Origin: Xylanibacillus composti
GTDB taxonomy: Bacteria > Bacillota > Bacilli > Paenibacillales > K13
Assembly (NCBI RefSeq): GCF_018403685.1
Contig: NZ_BOVK01000031.1
Span: forward strand, 1-64,000
Direction of reading: 5' to 3'
DNA: 64,000 bases
The notes beneath the pieces are model-generated. The model was given only the letters and a program-made list of their open reading frames with translations, made no database searches and was not told the origin of the DNA. This document shows, piece after piece, positions 8,402 through 16,360 of this stretch (its first letter is position 1; every line of letters starts with the position of its first letter). Made by a program: the position numbers and the translations under genes.

Positions 8402-9918
8402 CAGTTCCCTCCTTCATTCAAGCGATATCGATCATGCTTAATGGCGTCATCCTTCGCATCGACTCCCCATGTCCCTGCATAGATGACTTGCTGCTCCGGC
8501 GGCAGCTGCAGAACTTCTTTCACTTCCTCGTCGTAGTAGCCGCCGATCGCCGAGTAGCCGAGCCCCATCTCCTGTGATTTCAGATAGACGAGCTGCCCGA
8601 GTATGCCGGCGTCGATAAGCCGCTGCTGGTATAGGGCATAGCTGTCTTGGCGAGAGGTCGGTATGTCCACTGCGTACATAAACAGGACCGAGCAGTCCCT
8701 GACGAACATCTGGCCCAGGCTAAGGCTGGCGGACAGCTCGCGGCATTCTCCCCTCCGCACGCAAGCCAGCTCCCCGTCCCACCGGTAGATACCCGGCGGT
8801 ATCCCCTCTACTGCGTGAATGAACATATACAGGGTGATGCCCGTCATTTCCGTCTCCTGCATGAATTGCAGCATGTGCTGAAATGATTGCTTGCTAATGG
8901 CCCTCTGCTGATACGATGAGCTTGATCTTCTCCGAATGATCAGCTGCAACGCTTGCGCATATTCCAGCCATTCCGGCGGCAGCTTGTGGCGGGCAAGCCA
9001 GGCTCGGTCCGGTTCCTGCCGAAATCGGTCAACCTGGTTCCGAAACAAGAAGATCGGGTGCCAGTCGAACGTCTCGATTCCTGTATCCTGCGCCGCCTCC
9101 GAACGTGCAAACGGACGTTCGCCAGCTTCTCTTGCAACGGCTGCATGGCTTTCCTCCCATACATCCCTCTCCACAGTGGACGCTTGCTCTAGAACCGGCT
9201 CGGTCGATTGGTCTGACTCCGCCGTGTGGTGAACGGCGATAACCGAGGCTGCATCCTCATATGGACTCAACTGCAGCAGCTCGCGCAGTTTGTTGGAGAC
9301 TGTTCCGGTATACACGTTTGTACGCAAGCCCAGACATTGAAGAACGAGCTGAAAGTTGGCTGTCACATGCCCGGCGTCAATGAAGCTGAAGCGGTAGCCT
9401 TTGTAGGAGTACTTCCAGCAGCTGCGCCAAGGAACAGTCGTTACGATGAAATAAAAGTCTGCTTGTCGGTCCTCCGGCAGCAGCAGCTCCTCGAACCGAT
9501 CCTCCTCGTTGAAATCCCGCAGCTTGTACAGGGACGCCTGCAGCGCAGCATAATAGTAGATGCCCGGCGGAACGCCTGTCAAAGAGCGGATGGCCACATA
9601 AATTTCGATCGGGTAGCAAGCTCCTGCCGAGGGGAACGACCATAACAGCTCCGACTGATGGCCATGGAATTTCACTGAGGTTACGCCGTAAGACGGCAGC
9701 AATATCTGTTCCAGCACATGAACGCCGTCAAGGGAAAATGGCTTGCTCTCCTCTTCATGGAACAAGGATGTCTTCAAGCGGACGGATGACCCGTGAAAGT
9801 GCTTGAACCTTTCCGGCCGCGGAATGTCCATGCGGTTCCCGGCATAGCCTCTCGCGCGCACATATTGGAACAAGGACAATGGGTTATCGTCGCGAATCAC
9901 GGCATTTATTCTATTCAA
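8401..9918 (-). CDS. Tandem SagB/nitroreductase-like flavin oxidoreductase
   Basis: About 505 residues from a TTG at 9918, preceded by an AAAGGTGTGG-like site. An ATG at 9984 would extend it 22 residues into the upstream gene. It contains two copies of the FMN-dependent SagB/nitroreductase fold. The first (about 50-240) has SFPSAGACYPIEIYV, PGIYYY and SFIDAGHVTANFQLV. The second (about 290-490) has RRRSSSSYQQRAIS, PPGIYRW and RLIDAGILGQLVYL with GLGYSAIGGYY. SagB-type enzymes oxidise azolines to azoles in thiazole/oxazole-modified peptides and act as oxidase domains in some NRPSs. No Cys- or Ser-cyclising domain is present here, so the substrate bond is open; desaturation or oxidation of residue X of the second module is one option. 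It ends in a TGATG overlap with the glycosyltransferase gene. Confidence 0.85.
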   Translation of the reverse strand: MNRINAVIRDDNPLSLFQYVRARGYAGNRMDIPRPERFKHFHGSSVRLKTSLFHEEESKPFSLDGVHVLEQILLPSYGVTSVKFHGHQSELLWSFPSAGACYPIEIYVAIRSLTGVPPGIYYYAALQASLYKLRDFNEEDRFEELLLPEDRQADFYFIVTTVPWRSCWKYSYKGYRFSFIDAGHVTANFQLVLQCLGLRTNVYTGTVSNKLRELLQLSPYEDAASVIAVHHTAESDQSTEPVLEQASTVERDVWEESHAAVAREAGERPFARSEAAQDTGIETFDWHPIFLFRNQVDRFRQEPDRAWLARHKLPPEWLEYAQALQLIIRRRSSSSYQQRAISKQSFQHMLQFMQETEMTGITLYMFIHAVEGIPPGIYRWDGELACVRRGECRELSASLSLGQMFVRDCSVLFMYAVDIPTSRQDSYALYQQRLIDAGILGQLVYLKSQEMGLGYSAIGGYYDEEVKEVLQLPPEQQVIYAGTWGVDAKDDAIKHDRYRLNEGGN

Positions 9919-9958
9919 GTTCCCCACACCTTTGCTTGGTTTTTGCCAGTTGCCAGAC

Positions 9959-12259
9959 TCATAGCAGCAGCCCGTCCAGCTCATCCTGGGACAGCTTGGC
10001 CGTATGAAAGTCTGAAGGTGTGAACTCGCTGTCCCCTTTCGTGCAGCAATGATGCAAAATAGCTTTCAGCTTTTTGTCCAACAGTTCCATCAAGGACGTC
10101 ATCGTGGTCGTGTACATGCGGTTCCTGCTGTATGTGGCGTGTACCTGCAGGCAGCCGTTTGCAATCCAGGCATTGAACTCGATCAAGGCAGTCAGCGGGT
10201 TATCCGGATCAGATTCCGGACCTGTTGTCTCCGCTGACAGGGCAAATAACGAGTTGTTCATAGTCGTGTCCAGTTCTCCGAGATAATTCAGACGAATGGG
10301 CTTATGCTCGCCCATTGGATGCTGCGCTTTCGCGAGATAGCGCCATATGCCGTACCCCAAGCCTTTGCGCGGAACTTGTCTCAGCTTTTCCTTGGTTGTC
10401 TTAATGGCCGCGTCCAGCGACCCGCCTGTCTGCGCCAGCTGAACAGGGTACAGACTGGTAAACCACCCCATGGTACGCGAAACATCGATGCTGTCGTTCA
10501 AGGGTTCCCTGCCGTGCCCTTCCAGCTCGATGACCGTCTTCTCGACGCGAAAGCTTTCAAACAACGTTAATGCCAGTGCCGTGCAAAGCAGATCCTGAGG
10601 CTCGGTTCGGTATGCCCGGTGAGCAGCACGCAAAAACTGCTCGCTCTCAGACCGATGCAAACGAAAAGTCAACGTCTCACTGCTGGCCACAGTATCTTCG
10701 CCCAGTCTCAACTCCGGCTCCACACCCCTGCTATGCGCTGCCTCTGTCCGCCAGTATTCGAAGTCCTGCTTAAATGCGTCCACATGGCTGCGGAGATGGT
10801 GCGCCCAGGCGCGCAGCGAATGAGTCGGAGCAGGCAAGTTCGCTTGCCGCTTCTTCATTCTGGCTCCATACAGCTCGGTGAAGTCGTCCAGCAGTATCCT
10901 CCAGGATACGCCGTCCATAATCAGGTGGTGTGCGGTGAGCAGCAATCGGCTTCCATTCTGTCCAAGATCGAATTTGCAAGCGCGGAACAGCATGCCGGGC
11001 TCAGCAGCAAATCCCGACTTCAGCATGGCGCCCATCCGTTCCATCTCCGCCTGCTGCTCATTGGCCTGCAGATGCCGCAGCGAGAATATGCCCACTTTGA
11101 TTTTGGCCGGACTGTTGTCGTAATAGAGTGCACGCGTGTTCATATCGATTCGGATGCGGAAAGCATCATAACGCTCTATCACGGTTTGGAGAACTTCCTC
11201 CACAACTTCAGCGGCAATATCTTCATGCAGCTTGAGCAGAACAGATTGATTGTAATAAGCCGGATTGGACAGTGGCTGCTCCCAAAACCAAGCAATAATC
11301 GGCCATTCTCCGACCGGACCCGTCCACTGTTCCTCGCGAGCGGGAAGAACGGGAATCTGGTCGTCCGTCGTCTGTGCGAGCATATGCGCCAGCACCGGAT
11401 GATCCAGGATCTCGCGAACCTTCAAGGCAAAGCCTGCGCTGCGCAGCTTCGCAGAAAGCTGTATCGCTTTGATAGAATCGCCGCCCAGGTGATAGAAGTT
11501 GTCCTGCAGGCCCGCATGCTCTACATGCAGAACGGCTTTGACCTGATCGAGAAATGTGATCTCCCGTTCAGTAAGCGTCTCGATCTCAGCATCTCCCGCA
11601 GTGCCCCCGGTTGCGGGAGCAGGCAGCGCATCACGGTCAACCTTGCCGTTGCGGTTAAGCGGAATGGCGTCCAGTTCCATCAGCGCAGCCGGCACCATAT
11701 GAAACGGCAGCCGCTGCTCAACATAGAGCCGCAAATCACTTGTTGACACGTCGGACGAAACAACTACATAAGCACACAAGAATTTGCCTCCTGATTCCGT
11801 CGTCCAGTCCAGCACAAGCGCGTCGTTCACCGCAGGATGCGACAACAGACAAGCTTCGATCTCACCCAATTCGATCCGATAGCCATGAAGCTTCACCTGG
11901 TGGTCGTTCCGTCCCCCATATTCGATCAATCCATTGTCCAGAAACTTCGCCAAATCGCCTGTCTTGTACATGCGTGCTCCCGGCACGAACGGATTCGGCA
12001 GAAAGCGCTCCTCATTCAGCTGATCTCTGTTCCAATAGCCTCGGGCCAAGCCTTCGCCCGCAATGTACAGTTCGCCGATGGTATTGGCCGGAACCGGGTT
12101 CAAGTGTGCGTCCAGCACATAGATCTGCATATTGTCAGCGGGCACGCCAATCGGCACGGATACCCGCTTGTCCTTGTCTCTGTCATACAAATGCGTCATA
12201 CAGCCGACGGTGGCTTCCGTTGGTCCGTACTCGTTGAAAATATCAATGTCCCCCCCCAA
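9959..12259 (-). CDS. NRPS starter module, 3' part: end of A domain, T, E
   Basis: About 766 codons starting within the G run, where a TTG could be a start but has no ribosome binding site. It supplies NEYGPTEATVG (pocket residues E322, V330, G331), YKTGD, GRNDHQVKLHGYRIE and the catalytic Lys in NGKVDRD. The carrier site is LGGDS (Ser about 262); GGDS rather than GGHS is usual before epimerases. The epimerase has HHLIMDGVSWR (444-454), EGHGRE, DVSRTMGWFTS and the NYLGELD motif, so it should turn the loaded residue to the D form. Its stop precedes the oxidoreductase start at 9918 by about 40 bases. On its own it cannot activate an amino acid, because the A domain's P-loop region is in the other fragment. 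Confidence 0.85.
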   Translation of the reverse strand: MGGDIDIFNEYGPTEATVGCMTHLYDRDKDKRVSVPIGVPADNMQIYVLDAHLNPVPANTIGELYIAGEGLARGYWNRDQLNEERFLPNPFVPGARMYKTGDLAKFLDNGLIEYGGRNDHQVKLHGYRIELGEIEACLLSHPAVNDALVLDWTTESGGKFLCAYVVVSSDVSTSDLRLYVEQRLPFHMVPAALMELDAIPLNRNGKVDRDALPAPATGGTAGDAEIETLTEREITFLDQVKAVLHVEHAGLQDNFYHLGGDSIKAIQLSAKLRSAGFALKVREILDHPVLAHMLAQTTDDQIPVLPAREEQWTGPVGEWPIIAWFWEQPLSNPAYYNQSVLLKLHEDIAAEVVEEVLQTVIERYDAFRIRIDMNTRALYYDNSPAKIKVGIFSLRHLQANEQQAEMERMGAMLKSGFAAEPGMLFRACKFDLGQNGSRLLLTAHHLIMDGVSWRILLDDFTELYGARMKKRQANLPAPTHSLRAWAHHLRSHVDAFKQDFEYWRTEAAHSRGVEPELRLGEDTVASSETLTFRLHRSESEQFLRAAHRAYRTEPQDLLCTALALTLFESFRVEKTVIELEGHGREPLNDSIDVSRTMGWFTSLYPVQLAQTGGSLDAAIKTTKEKLRQVPRKGLGYGIWRYLAKAQHPMGEHKPIRLNYLGELDTTMNNSLFALSAETTGPESDPDNPLTALIEFNAWIANGCLQVHATYSRNRMYTTTMTSLMELLDKKLKAILHHCCTKGDSEFTPSDFHTAKLSQDELDGLLL

Positions 12260-14465
12260 AGCTGTCTTGGATGTCTCGCGCCAGGCTCGTTTTCAAATCA
12301 TCCCCGCCAACGATCAGACGCTTGACCGAGGAACGCCTGTTGTCACACTCCCGCAGGAGAGAAAGATGCGCAGGAGTCAATTTCAAAACCGTAATCTTCC
12401 GCTCTTGCATCATGCGATGAAGTACGTATTCCTCGCCATCGTCCCGGTACACTTCAATGGTGCCGCCGCTGATTAACGGCGTGAAAATCGAGGTAACCGT
12501 CAAATCAAAAGCGAGTGACGAATATAGGGCGAATACTTCTTCCCCTTTGACGTACATTTTGTTGGCCCACCATATGTAGTGAGTCAAACTGTGGTGCTCG
12601 ATCATGACGCCCTTGGGCTGGCCGGTAGAACCTGAAGTATAAATGATATAGGCCAAGTCGCTCGGATGATGCGCCACGCTCAAGTCGCTTCCGTCACCCG
12701 CATACAGCATAGGGTCCCGCAGATCGAGCTGGAAAATATGCTCCGGCCAGTGACTTCTGATTTCCTGATTGATCATGACCATGGCACATGACGTATCCTC
12801 GAGCATGAATGCTACGCGTTCGTCCGGATAGGACGGATCGATTGGCAAATACGCCCCGCCTGTTTTCAAAATGGCCAATATCCCTATGATGGTTTCAATA
12901 CCATGTTCCGTCATCACGCCTACGACCGATTCTTTATTAACCCCCTTGCATCTCAGGAATCGGGCAAGTTGATTAGCCCGCTCATTCAGCTGTTTATAGG
13001 TAAATGCTTGATTGCCGTGTCTCACTGCCCATTTGTTCGGCGTCTGACGGACCTGCTGTTCAAATAACTGCGTCACGGACAGCCTTCTCGGAAATTCCGC
13101 ATGCGTCTGGTTGAACGCAATCAACAGCTTCTCCTCCTGGAGCGCGCTCATGTTCGGCAGCTGCTGTATAGAGGTATGCGGCGCTTCGAGCACAGCATCG
13201 ATTAACGTGTATAGATGATCGATCATTTGCTCGACCTGGGCTTCCGAATAATTCGCGGTTCGGAAATCTACATCCAGCGTAAGCCTCTCCGTTTCTCCCC
13301 AGTCCTTGATGATGAGCTGCATGGCGTAGAGCTGACAGCCATTATCGTGCTCCCTAACCTCCACAGTCATGTCACCGCAGCTAGTGGTGACCTTTGTGTT
13401 ATAATAGTTGACACAGGTTTGAAACAGCTGATCATAGCCTTTTCGCTTCAACGCCAAGTCCTGCAGCAAGCGATCATACGGGTATTTCTGATGGAAATAG
13501 CATGCTGCCACCTCCTGCTGCAGCTGCTGCAGCGCGGACAGGAAGGACACCTCCGGGTCGATCTGATAACGAAGCGGCATCGTGCTTGTGAACATGCCGA
13601 CCGTCAACTTTTCTTTCCTGCCCGAACGGTTCAGCACCGGCGTGCCAATAACCAGGTCCTCAAGGCCGGTTGTCTTGTGCAAATAAATCAGGTAAATCAG
13701 AATAAAAAAAGTATTAAGCGAGCTGCGCTGCTCCTTGGCCAATTGCTTGACCCTATGCGATCGGTCTGCGTCGAGCTGATAGGAATTGCGTCTGCCTGTC
13801 ACCTCAGCTTGTCCCGGAACCGGCAGCGTCTCCGGCAATACGGCATATTTGTGCAGCCAGTATTCCCTGTCCTTCTCACACCGTTCAGAGAGCAAATACT
13901 GGTGCTCCCTTTCCCAAAAATGACTGTACGATGGCGCTGCTGTCTCCTCAATCGGCTGTTGCTGTTTCAGCTGTGCATAGGTTTGGCAAATTTCATCGAT
14001 GACAAGGCTGCTGGACCAGCCATCGGCGATAATATGGTGAAAAAGCAGCAGGAACCCATGGATTTCTTCATCCATGCGAAACAGGTGAAAGGTGAACAGC
14101 CATTCACGATCAAGCGGGATAGGTTTCCTGGCTTCTGCTTCCACCCATCGTTCGAAAGCGATTTCCGCATTGGGACTAGCTGAGAAATCATGAAGCTCAA
14201 GCGGAAATGGTGTGTAGGATGCAAACCGCTGTTGGGGCTCTCCTTCCCCTCCCGCCAACCTGGTTCGCAATCCATCGTGCCGCGCGATCTGCAGGTGGAT
14301 AGCCTCTTCCAGCAAAGAAAATTCGGCTTCTCCCCTGAACTTCACGGATCCGATAATGTTGTGCATGGACGTGCCAGGATAGATATTTTCCATATACCAA
14401 ATCCTCTTCTGCGGATGGGTCAAAGGCCAGAGCGGACGATGACGGCCATCTGTCAAACCCGACAT
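12243..14465 (-). CDS. NRPS starter module, 5' part: starter C domain and most of the A domain
   Basis: 740 codons from the ATG at 14465, which has a perfect AAAGGAGG site seven bases upstream; an open in-frame extension to 14771 lacks domain similarity. The protein opens with PLTHPQKRIWYMENIYPGTS, closely parallel to the start of surfactin synthetase SrfAA, whose first condensation domain adds a fatty acyl chain. HHIIADG is at 143-149. The A domain follows with ERANQLARFLR, YTSGSTGQPKGV (A3, about 609-620) and pocket residues D654, L655, T658, K695, I718 and G720. Translation ends in GGGH and a stop just after the G run. Fatty N-acylation of Asn is inferred from domain class and code. Confidence 0.88.
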   Translation of the reverse strand: MSGLTDGRHRPLWPLTHPQKRIWYMENIYPGTSMHNIIGSVKFRGEAEFSLLEEAIHLQIARHDGLRTRLAGGEGEPQQRFASYTPFPLELHDFSASPNAEIAFERWVEAEARKPIPLDREWLFTFHLFRMDEEIHGFLLLFHHIIADGWSSSLVIDEICQTYAQLKQQQPIEETAAPSYSHFWEREHQYLLSERCEKDREYWLHKYAVLPETLPVPGQAEVTGRRNSYQLDADRSHRVKQLAKEQRSSLNTFFILIYLIYLHKTTGLEDLVIGTPVLNRSGRKEKLTVGMFTSTMPLRYQIDPEVSFLSALQQLQQEVAACYFHQKYPYDRLLQDLALKRKGYDQLFQTCVNYYNTKVTTSCGDMTVEVREHDNGCQLYAMQLIIKDWGETERLTLDVDFRTANYSEAQVEQMIDHLYTLIDAVLEAPHTSIQQLPNMSALQEEKLLIAFNQTHAEFPRRLSVTQLFEQQVRQTPNKWAVRHGNQAFTYKQLNERANQLARFLRCKGVNKESVVGVMTEHGIETIIGILAILKTGGAYLPIDPSYPDERVAFMLEDTSCAMVMINQEIRSHWPEHIFQLDLRDPMLYAGDGSDLSVAHHPSDLAYIIYTSGSTGQPKGVMIEHHSLTHYIWWANKMYVKGEEVFALYSSLAFDLTVTSIFTPLISGGTIEVYRDDGEEYVLHRMMQERKITVLKLTPAHLSLLRECDNRRSSVKRLIVGGDDLKTSLARDIQDSFGGGH

Positions 14466-14784
14466 AATTAGGCCTCCTTTGGGCATGGGAATGTATGAAC
14501 ATGGAGCTGCCGCATAGAAAACGTCGAGCAGTTGAATGATTGACGCGGCAAATGTGTCGCACAGAACATTCGCGATTGCGTGTGCAAATAATTTCAATTT
14601 GTAGGAGACGTCATGATGCGGATGGCGGTCATGCAGAAAATGACCGGTACTGACTTGCATGCTTGTACAGATGAAGTGTCTGCGGTGAAGGATGAACTGG
14701 CGGTTCCATTCCATGTGGGGGCGGATTGCTGCAGCGCGGCGCCTGCCTATGTATTGCGCAAACGTTTTCACCAGCTTTAAGGAC
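14466..14784 (-). other. Long untranslated leader of the NRPS operon
   Basis: About 320 bases separate the predicted promoter (14785-14812) from the NRPS ATG. The stretch stays open in frame for about 100 codons, but the would-be peptide is rich in His, Cys and Arg and matches no domain, and the only good ribosome binding site is at 14465. I see no riboswitch family here and no terminator-like hairpin. A leader of this length leaves room for post-transcriptional control. Confidence 0.4.
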
Positions 14785-14812
14785 AGTATAGCTTATAAAC
14801 GGCCCGTTTGAA
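14785..14812 (-). promoter_or_regulatory. Predicted sigma-A promoter with operator-like palindrome for the NRPS operon
   Basis: On the minus strand a -35-like TTCAAA (14807-14812) is followed, after 16 bases, by the -10 TATACT (14785-14790). The spacer carries a perfect inverted repeat AAACGG-C-CCGTTT (14797-14809), placed where a repressor would block RNA polymerase. It is the only reasonable promoter I find between the NRPS and the cobyrinate synthase gene. The -35 is weak, so an activator may be needed. Confidence 0.45.
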
Positions 14813-14830
14813 AATAAAAATTTGGAAAAT

Positions 14831-16246
14831 TTACGAATGGTTCCGTTCTTCCCTTGCCAACTCGCACAACCTGATCCACCTCCTGACGATTTCAGGGTTC
14901 GACCCGAAATGCAAGTGGGTATAGCCCGCACACAAATTGGCGAAAGCGAATCCTTCCCGCTTCATGCCGAATCTGCCTGCAGTTTCGTAAGCCGCCCCCG
15001 CGATGGGATCACCTTGTTTATCTGAATCTGATGCCCTCTCTGCATCCTGCAGCATAACAGAGTAGTGGAATTCATGTCCCTTCGCTGTCTCCCCATCGGG
15101 CAACAAAAAATTGAATGAAGTGCCGCGCACATCCCTGTAACCCAATGCTGCAAGCTTGTCCTGCATCACCACGCGACCCGCCACCAGGCCGGCCATCGGA
15201 TAAACAACGCCGTCCGTCGTCTGGATCGACTCGCTCAATACCATATATCCGCCGCATTCCGCCAAGGTTGGCAAGCCTCGGGTAATCGCGTCTTTCATGC
15301 TGCGAATCCCGCTTTTTTGGGATGCCAAGACTGGGGCGAACTCCTCAGGAAACCCGCCACCGATATATAGACCGTCCGCTTCCGCAGGCACCGACTCTCC
15401 CGCCAGAGGCGAAAAATAGAGCAGCCGCGCCCCGTGCCACTCCAACAGCTCCAAATTTTCAGGATAATAAAAATGGAAGGCAGCGTCGCGTGCTACTGCA
15501 ATTTGGATACGCGGCCGGCTTGGACTGCCGCGGAACAGCACAGGCTCTGCCGCAAGCTCAGACGCCTCGGAAAGTGCGAATACTTGATCGAGGTCAACGT
15601 GAGCCTCAATCAAATCCGCCAGCTGACCAAACAAGGGAGCCAGCTCTCCTCTCTCCAGCGACGGAATCAGTCCCAGATGTCGTTCCGGGATTTCAATCGC
15701 TTCCTCCTTGCGGAGATAGCCAATGACTGGAATGCCGCATTCCTGCTCAATAGCTCGCTTGACGAGTTGAAAGTGTCCTTCGCTCCCAACCTGGTTGGCA
15801 AATACGCCAACGATGCGAACTTTCGGGTCCAGGCTCTGAAAGCCCTTGACAATGGCTGCTGCGCTCCTAGCCATGCTGCTGCAGTTGACAGCCAGCAGCA
15901 CGGGACTTTCTGTAATCAGGCTAATCTCGGCGGTACTGCCTGCATTCGATTCGGGACTTTTGCCATCGTAGAAGCCCATGACGCCCTCGATGACAGAAAT
16001 GTCAGCATCCTGACTTCCTTTCGCCATGATCTCTCTGACAGCTTCCGGCGACAGCATCCAGCTGTCCAGATTACGGGATGGCCTGCCTGTTACAGCCCTA
16101 TGATAGCTGGGGTCAATATAGTCCGGTCCACACTTGAAACCTTGGACTGCCAAGCCCCTTCTTCTCCATGCGGCCATAAGCCCGATTGTTAATGTTGTCT
16201 TCCCGACCCCACTGCCTGTCCCGGCGATGACCAGTCTTCGTTTCAT
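14831..16246 (-). CDS. cobB: Cobyrinate a,c-diamide synthase (CobB/CbiA family)
   Basis: 471 residues, the usual length. It amidates the a and c carboxylates of cobyrinic acid using ATP and glutamine, in the cytoplasm, as a step of cobalamin synthesis. The N-terminal dethiobiotin-synthetase-like ATPase has GTGSGVGKTTL and GFKCGPDYIDPSYH; NLDSWM follows. The C-terminal class I glutamine amidotransferase-like part has YIGGGFPEEF and the nucleophile Cys in AECGGYM. The ATG at 16246 is preferred because AAGGAGGAGGG lies just upstream. No other cobalamin gene and no cobalamin riboswitch is visible nearby, so the gene is an orphan here. A link to the NRPS operon downstream is unsupported. Confidence 0.92.
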   Translation of the reverse strand: MKRRLVIAGTGSGVGKTTLTIGLMAAWRRRGLAVQGFKCGPDYIDPSYHRAVTGRPSRNLDSWMLSPEAVREIMAKGSQDADISVIEGVMGFYDGKSPESNAGSTAEISLITESPVLLAVNCSSMARSAAAIVKGFQSLDPKVRIVGVFANQVGSEGHFQLVKRAIEQECGIPVIGYLRKEEAIEIPERHLGLIPSLERGELAPLFGQLADLIEAHVDLDQVFALSEASELAAEPVLFRGSPSRPRIQIAVARDAAFHFYYPENLELLEWHGARLLYFSPLAGESVPAEADGLYIGGGFPEEFAPVLASQKSGIRSMKDAITRGLPTLAECGGYMVLSESIQTTDGVVYPMAGLVAGRVVMQDKLAALGYRDVRGTSFNFLLPDGETAKGHEFHYSVMLQDAERASDSDKQGDPIAGAAYETAGRFGMKREGFAFANLCAGYTHLHFGSNPEIVRRWIRLCELAREERNHS

Positions 16247-16360
16247 CCGCCCTCCTCCTTCCTGACTCAGCAAGCGACTAGCGCTTTTGAACGATCCTTT
16301 GCTCCATTTACGATTTTTCACAAGCCACACAAGTAGACGACATTCTCTCTTGTTCGCAAG

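Larger units (their letters stand above)
9959..14465 (-). pseudogene. NRPS starter module Cs-A(Asn)-T-E, interrupted by a one-base frameshift
   Basis: Read through the frameshift this is one gene of about 1500 codons with the order starter condensation, adenylation, carrier, epimerase, the normal size for such a module. The break is an 8-G run (positions 12250-12257, read on the minus strand). With seven Gs the frame runs D-S-F-G-G-D-I-D-I-F-N-E-Y-G-P-T-E, the expected A5 region; with eight it stops at once. The combined pocket code D-L-T-K-I-G-E-V-G-K differs from the known Asn code only by I for L. Cs-A(Asn)-T-E is the module that makes N-acyl-D-Asn prodrug leaders. Everything on both sides of the run is intact and well conserved, so the lesion is either very recent, a sequencing error, or bypassed by slippage on the G run. 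Confidence 0.85.

Noticed and set aside
14466-14771. In-frame 102-codon N-terminal extension of the starter NRPS
   Set aside because: The perfect ribosome binding site is at 14465 and the protein there begins like SrfAA. The extension matches no domain.
16247-16360. Cobalamin riboswitch ahead of the cobyrinate synthase gene
   Set aside because: The 114-base gap is too short and shows none of the conserved elements.
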